A stretch of 7,428 nt of DNA, from positions 1 to 7,428 of the forward strand of contig JAUWXZ010000027.1 in NCBI GenBank assembly GCA_030616125.1. Reading direction: 5' to 3'. The notes beneath the pieces are model-generated. The model saw nothing but the letters and a program-made list of their open reading frames with translations. It made no database searches and had not been told where the DNA came from. The first letter of the stretch is position 1. Each line of letters begins with the position of its first letter. The stretch is from Candidatus Aenigmatarchaeota archaeon. Lineage in GTDB: Archaea > Aenigmatarchaeota > Aenigmatarchaeia > CG10238-14 > SCSR01. This document shows positions 5,490 to 7,428 of this stretch, piece after piece. A program made the translations under genes and the position numbers.

Positions 5490-6389
5490 ATGGTTCGAGT
5501 GTATAAAACGGTTGATAGAAAAAATCTGTCTAAAAAAGATAAAGAATTGAGCTATTTAAATAATTCAGAAATTCAAATTTTAAAGAGAGGAATGAAGAAT
5601 TTAACAAATGAAATGAAGAATTTGATTATTGTTGTTATTGTAGGTTTTATTATTATAAGTACATTAGTTGTTTATTCTAACATTAGTCTTGGACAAAAGA
5701 TAGATGCATTAGTTACAAATCAAGCATTTTCAAACAGCATAAATAGTATTGGACAGTCTGTTGTTCAAGTAAACTCTTTCTACCTAAATCATGTTAATCA
5801 GGGAACAGGTTTTGTAATAGCTAAAAATGATTACATTCTCACTACCTCTCATAATGTAGATGGCAATCCTTTACAAGTTAATGTAACACTTTTGAGTGGA
5901 GATGTGTTATCTGCAACTATAGTCGAGACCAGTTTCAATAATTTGGATTTAGCAATACTTAAAGTGGATGCACAATTAAAACCAGTTAAAATCATTCACG
6001 ATACTTCTTCGGTTTCAGCGGGTCAAGAAATAGGTCTTATTGGCCATGTCTATGGTTTCACAAAACAAGTTGTTAGCCAAGGTATTATATCATTTTTTGG
6101 ATTTGAAAATGACATAAAGACTATGAGGATAAATGCTCTAATATCTCCTGGTGAAAGTGGTAGTCCTGTGTTTTTATCAAATACAGGTAATGTTATCGCT
6201 GTATATGCTGGTTCGTTAAAAATTTCTTTGCAACCTATAAATTCAAGTACTGCCCCAACACCAGAAGCACGGTATATAGTAGACATTCTTGGGCAATATA
6301 TCTCTGATGTAGTTGAAAAAACTGCTCAGACTGGAGTTGGCTCTGTAATTCCAATAGATGATTCTATTTTGTCTGGATTACCTTCTTAA
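5490..6389 (+). CDS. membrane-anchored trypsin-like (HtrA/DegP-type) serine protease
   Basis: With the ATG at 5490 the protein is 299 aa. A charged N-terminal tail (1-43) is followed by one membrane segment, about 45-62 (LIIVVIVGFIIISTLVVY), then an outward-facing protease domain. The triad is visible: His121 in LTTSH, Asp153 in NNLDLAIL, and Ser223 in PGESGSP. GTGFVI before the His and the LIGHVYGF segment are also typical of S1C proteases. There is no PDZ domain. It would cut or survey proteins outside the membrane, or could be a degenerate sensor protease. An in-frame TTG at 5487 directly precedes the ATG. An internal ATG at 5592 has an AGAGAGGA stretch in front of it and would give 265 aa with the membrane segment near the N terminus, so the start is uncertain. 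It may share a transcript with the winged-helix gene 81 bases upstream. Confidence 0.85.
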   Translation: MVRVYKTVDRKNLSKKDKELSYLNNSEIQILKRGMKNLTNEMKNLIIVVIVGFIIISTLVVYSNISLGQKIDALVTNQAFSNSINSIGQSVVQVNSFYLNHVNQGTGFVIAKNDYILTTSHNVDGNPLQVNVTLLSGDVLSATIVETSFNNLDLAILKVDAQLKPVKIIHDTSSVSAGQEIGLIGHVYGFTKQVVSQGIISFFGFENDIKTMRINALISPGESGSPVFLSNTGNVIAVYAGSLKISLQPINSSTAPTPEARYIVDILGQYISDVVEKTAQTGVGSVIPIDDSILSGLPS

Positions 6390-6504
6390 TTTTCTTCTCT
6401 ATATCTTCTAAAGTAGAACCATAGACCACGAAGCTCCTGAATTTCTTTTCTTTCCTGTCACCGAGAGTAATGGTTATTGACTTAGGCCTTTCCATACTTG
6501 TCAT
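6364..6504 (-). CDS. small hypothetical protein, 46 aa
   Basis: A leftward ORF from an ATG at 6504 to a TAG at 6364 encodes 46 residues, beginning MTSMERPKSITITLGDRK, with a predicted beta segment (SITITLG), a second one (RSFVVYG) and a C-terminal charged helix (TLEDIEKKIKKVIQ). This beta-beta-alpha pattern, and codons using more G and C than the surrounding AT-rich DNA, favour a real gene. A TATA-like palindrome is centred about 27 bases upstream, so it would be leaderless. Met4 (6495) is an alternative start. Its end overlaps the protease 3' end by 26 bases, tail to tail. It is divergent from the transposase and flanked by the same repeated boxes, so it may be an accessory or neighbouring regulator gene. 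I do not recognise the family. Confidence 0.5.
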   Translation of the reverse strand: MTSMERPKSITITLGDRKEKKFRSFVVYGSTLEDIEKKIKKVIQTK

Positions 6505-6505
6505 A

Positions 6506-6525
6506 TGTTAACAATTATGTTTACA
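6506..6525. promoter_or_regulatory. paired operator-like boxes, left
   Basis: TGTTAACA (6506-6513) and TGTTTACA (6518-6525) are separated by 4 bases. They lie between the TATA-like palindrome and the start of the 46-aa ORF, where a bound protein would block initiation leftwards. The same pair, with the second box inverted, recurs at 6554-6573. Confidence 0.5.
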
Positions 6526-6538
6526 AGTATAAATACTT
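6525..6538. promoter_or_regulatory. TATA-containing palindrome in the divergent promoter region
   Basis: AAGTATAAATACTT has 6-bp arms around a central AA and contains TATA-like cores on both strands. Its centre is about 27 bases before the ATG of the 46-aa ORF. For the transposase (ATG at 6590) it would give a leader of about 33 bases. The alternative CATATAT at 6546-6552 would give about 15. Confidence 0.4.
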
Positions 6539-6553
6539 ATGCAACCATATATT

Positions 6554-6573
6554 TGTTAACAGAAATGTAAACA
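6554..6573. promoter_or_regulatory. paired operator-like boxes, right
   Basis: TGTTAACA (6554-6561) and TGTAAACA (6566-6573) repeat the left pair with the same 4-base gap. The second box is the reverse complement of the left pair's TGTTTACA. The pair sits just upstream of the transposase ribosome site and would cover its transcription start. The boxes could bind a regulator or the transposase itself. Confidence 0.5.
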
Positions 6574-6577
6574 ATAT

Positions 6578-6585
6578 GAGGGGAT
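6578..6585 (+). promoter_or_regulatory. ribosome binding site of the transposase
   Basis: GAGGGGAT, 4 bases before the ATG at 6590, differs by one base from the archaeal Shine-Dalgarno GAGGTGAT. It is the strongest such site in the window and fixes this start. Confidence 0.65.
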
Positions 6586-6589
6586 AAAA

Positions 6590-7428
6590 ATGTTAAATGA
6601 ACAAAAATTAATGACAGTAAGAGAAATTCGTGGAAGAACTATAATTACCAGAGGCACAAAACCAGAGGCTTTAACTGAAAATACTTATGTTGTTCCTTCT
6701 CAAACCTTAGACAAAAAATATCTCGTAAGAAAGACTGAATTCTACTGGACTTGCCAATGTGCAGACTACAAGTTTAGAAAAGTTGAATGCAAGCATATTC
6801 ACGCTATAAAATTCTGGCTGATGTTGAGAGAGCAAATGACCGCTCAACCTTCTCAAGTTATTCAACAAACAGAACAAGATAAATGCGTATTCTGTGGCTC
6901 AATCGAAATAGTGAAAAACGGTAGTAGAAAAAACCAAAATGGTAACAAGCAGAGATTTAAATGTAAAATATGTGATAAGACTTTCATCATAGATAGTTGC
7001 TTCAGAAGATTAAGAGGAAATCCAAAAACAATAACTTTGGTCTTAGACCTTTACTTCAAAGGAATTAGCTTAAGAAAAATCCAAGACCATCTTAAACAAT
7101 TCTACGGATTAAAAATTTCTCACAGCACTATCTACAATTGGATTATCAGATTTACAGAAATGATTAAGCAATATACAGATAAGCTTAAACCAGAAACTTC
7201 AGCGAAATGGCATTCCGATGAGATGATGTTCAAAGTAAAGCAAGGCAAGAGATGAGTTTGGTTATGGAACACGATTGACTCTGAAACACGGTTTCTATTA
7301 GCCCAGAACATTTCAGAAGATAGGACTATTGAAGAAGCCACAAAACTTTTTGCTGGTGCAACAGAGAAAGCACAGAAAAAACCTGTTTGGATGATAACTG
7401 ATAAATTACCAGCTTATGACAGGGCTTT
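6590..7428 (+). pseudogene. SWIM/zinc-ribbon DDE transposase (IS6/IS240-like), interrupted by TGA and cut by the window edge
   Basis: The frame encodes 221 residues to a TGA at 7253-7255, then continues open to the edge. The order is: a SWIM zinc finger (Cys55, Cys57, Cys67, His69), a zinc ribbon (Cys99, Cys102, Cys125, Cys128), an HTH region with GISLRKIQDHL and STIYNWI (about 158-186), then the DDE catalytic domain. The first Asp is 210 (WHSDE) and the second is 271 (ITDKLPAYD), after the TGA. Their 60-residue spacing fits IS6/IS240 enzymes, and the final Glu lies beyond the window. The TGA falls where relatives have Trp (the KWVWLWN-like segment reads R-stop-VWLWN), so one G-to-A change explains it. 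TGA ends lysS and the winged-helix gene, so readthrough as Trp is unlikely. The intact frame downstream suggests recent loss. IS ends could not be placed. Confidence 0.8.

Noticed and set aside
7253..7255. Selenocysteine at the transposase TGA.
   Set aside because: Transposases are not selenoproteins, relatives have Trp at this position, and no SECIS element can be seen in the window.

Overview
The window is AT-rich archaeal DNA. The evidence is an Orc1/Cdc6-type replication initiator, a class I lysyl-tRNA synthetase, a COG1395-type HTH regulator, a small archaeal winged-helix protein, TATA-box promoters about 25 bases ahead of several genes (some apparently leaderless), and a tRNA gene interrupted by short archaeal introns. 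The tRNA introns, compact packing and AT bias would suit a DPANN-like or other small-genome archaeon. That placement is inference.

Left part (1-3925, all protein genes on the minus strand): the first codons of a gene running off the left edge; orc1/cdc6, whose ATG overlaps the stop of lysS by 4 bases, so the two look co-transcribed and translationally coupled; a degenerate tRNA 3' end at about 2923-2947; and an unusual protein joining a HEXXH zincin-like domain to a P-loop GTPase domain.

Centre (3973-5480): a minus-strand tRNA that reads best as tRNA-Ile(UAU) with two introns, 19 nt in the D arm and 17 nt beside the anticodon. It shares a 58-base promoter region with a divergent COG1395-type regulator. 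An 84-aa winged-helix protein follows, then a perfect 12-bp inverted repeat just ahead of a protease gene.

Right part (5490-7428): a membrane-anchored trypsin-like serine protease, a 46-aa minus-strand ORF, a divergent promoter region with paired TGTTAACA/TGTAAACA boxes, and a transposase (SWIM, zinc ribbon, HTH, DDE) running off the right edge. The transposase has an in-frame TGA where relatives have Trp. TGA is a genuine stop in lysS and in the winged-helix gene, so the transposase is probably a pseudogene.

The points most worth following up are the two-intron tRNA-Ile(UAU), the zincin-GTPase fusion lying between a tRNA and a partial copy of that tRNA's 3' end, and the paired-box divergent promoter. 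No CRISPR array, rRNA or complete IS element is visible.
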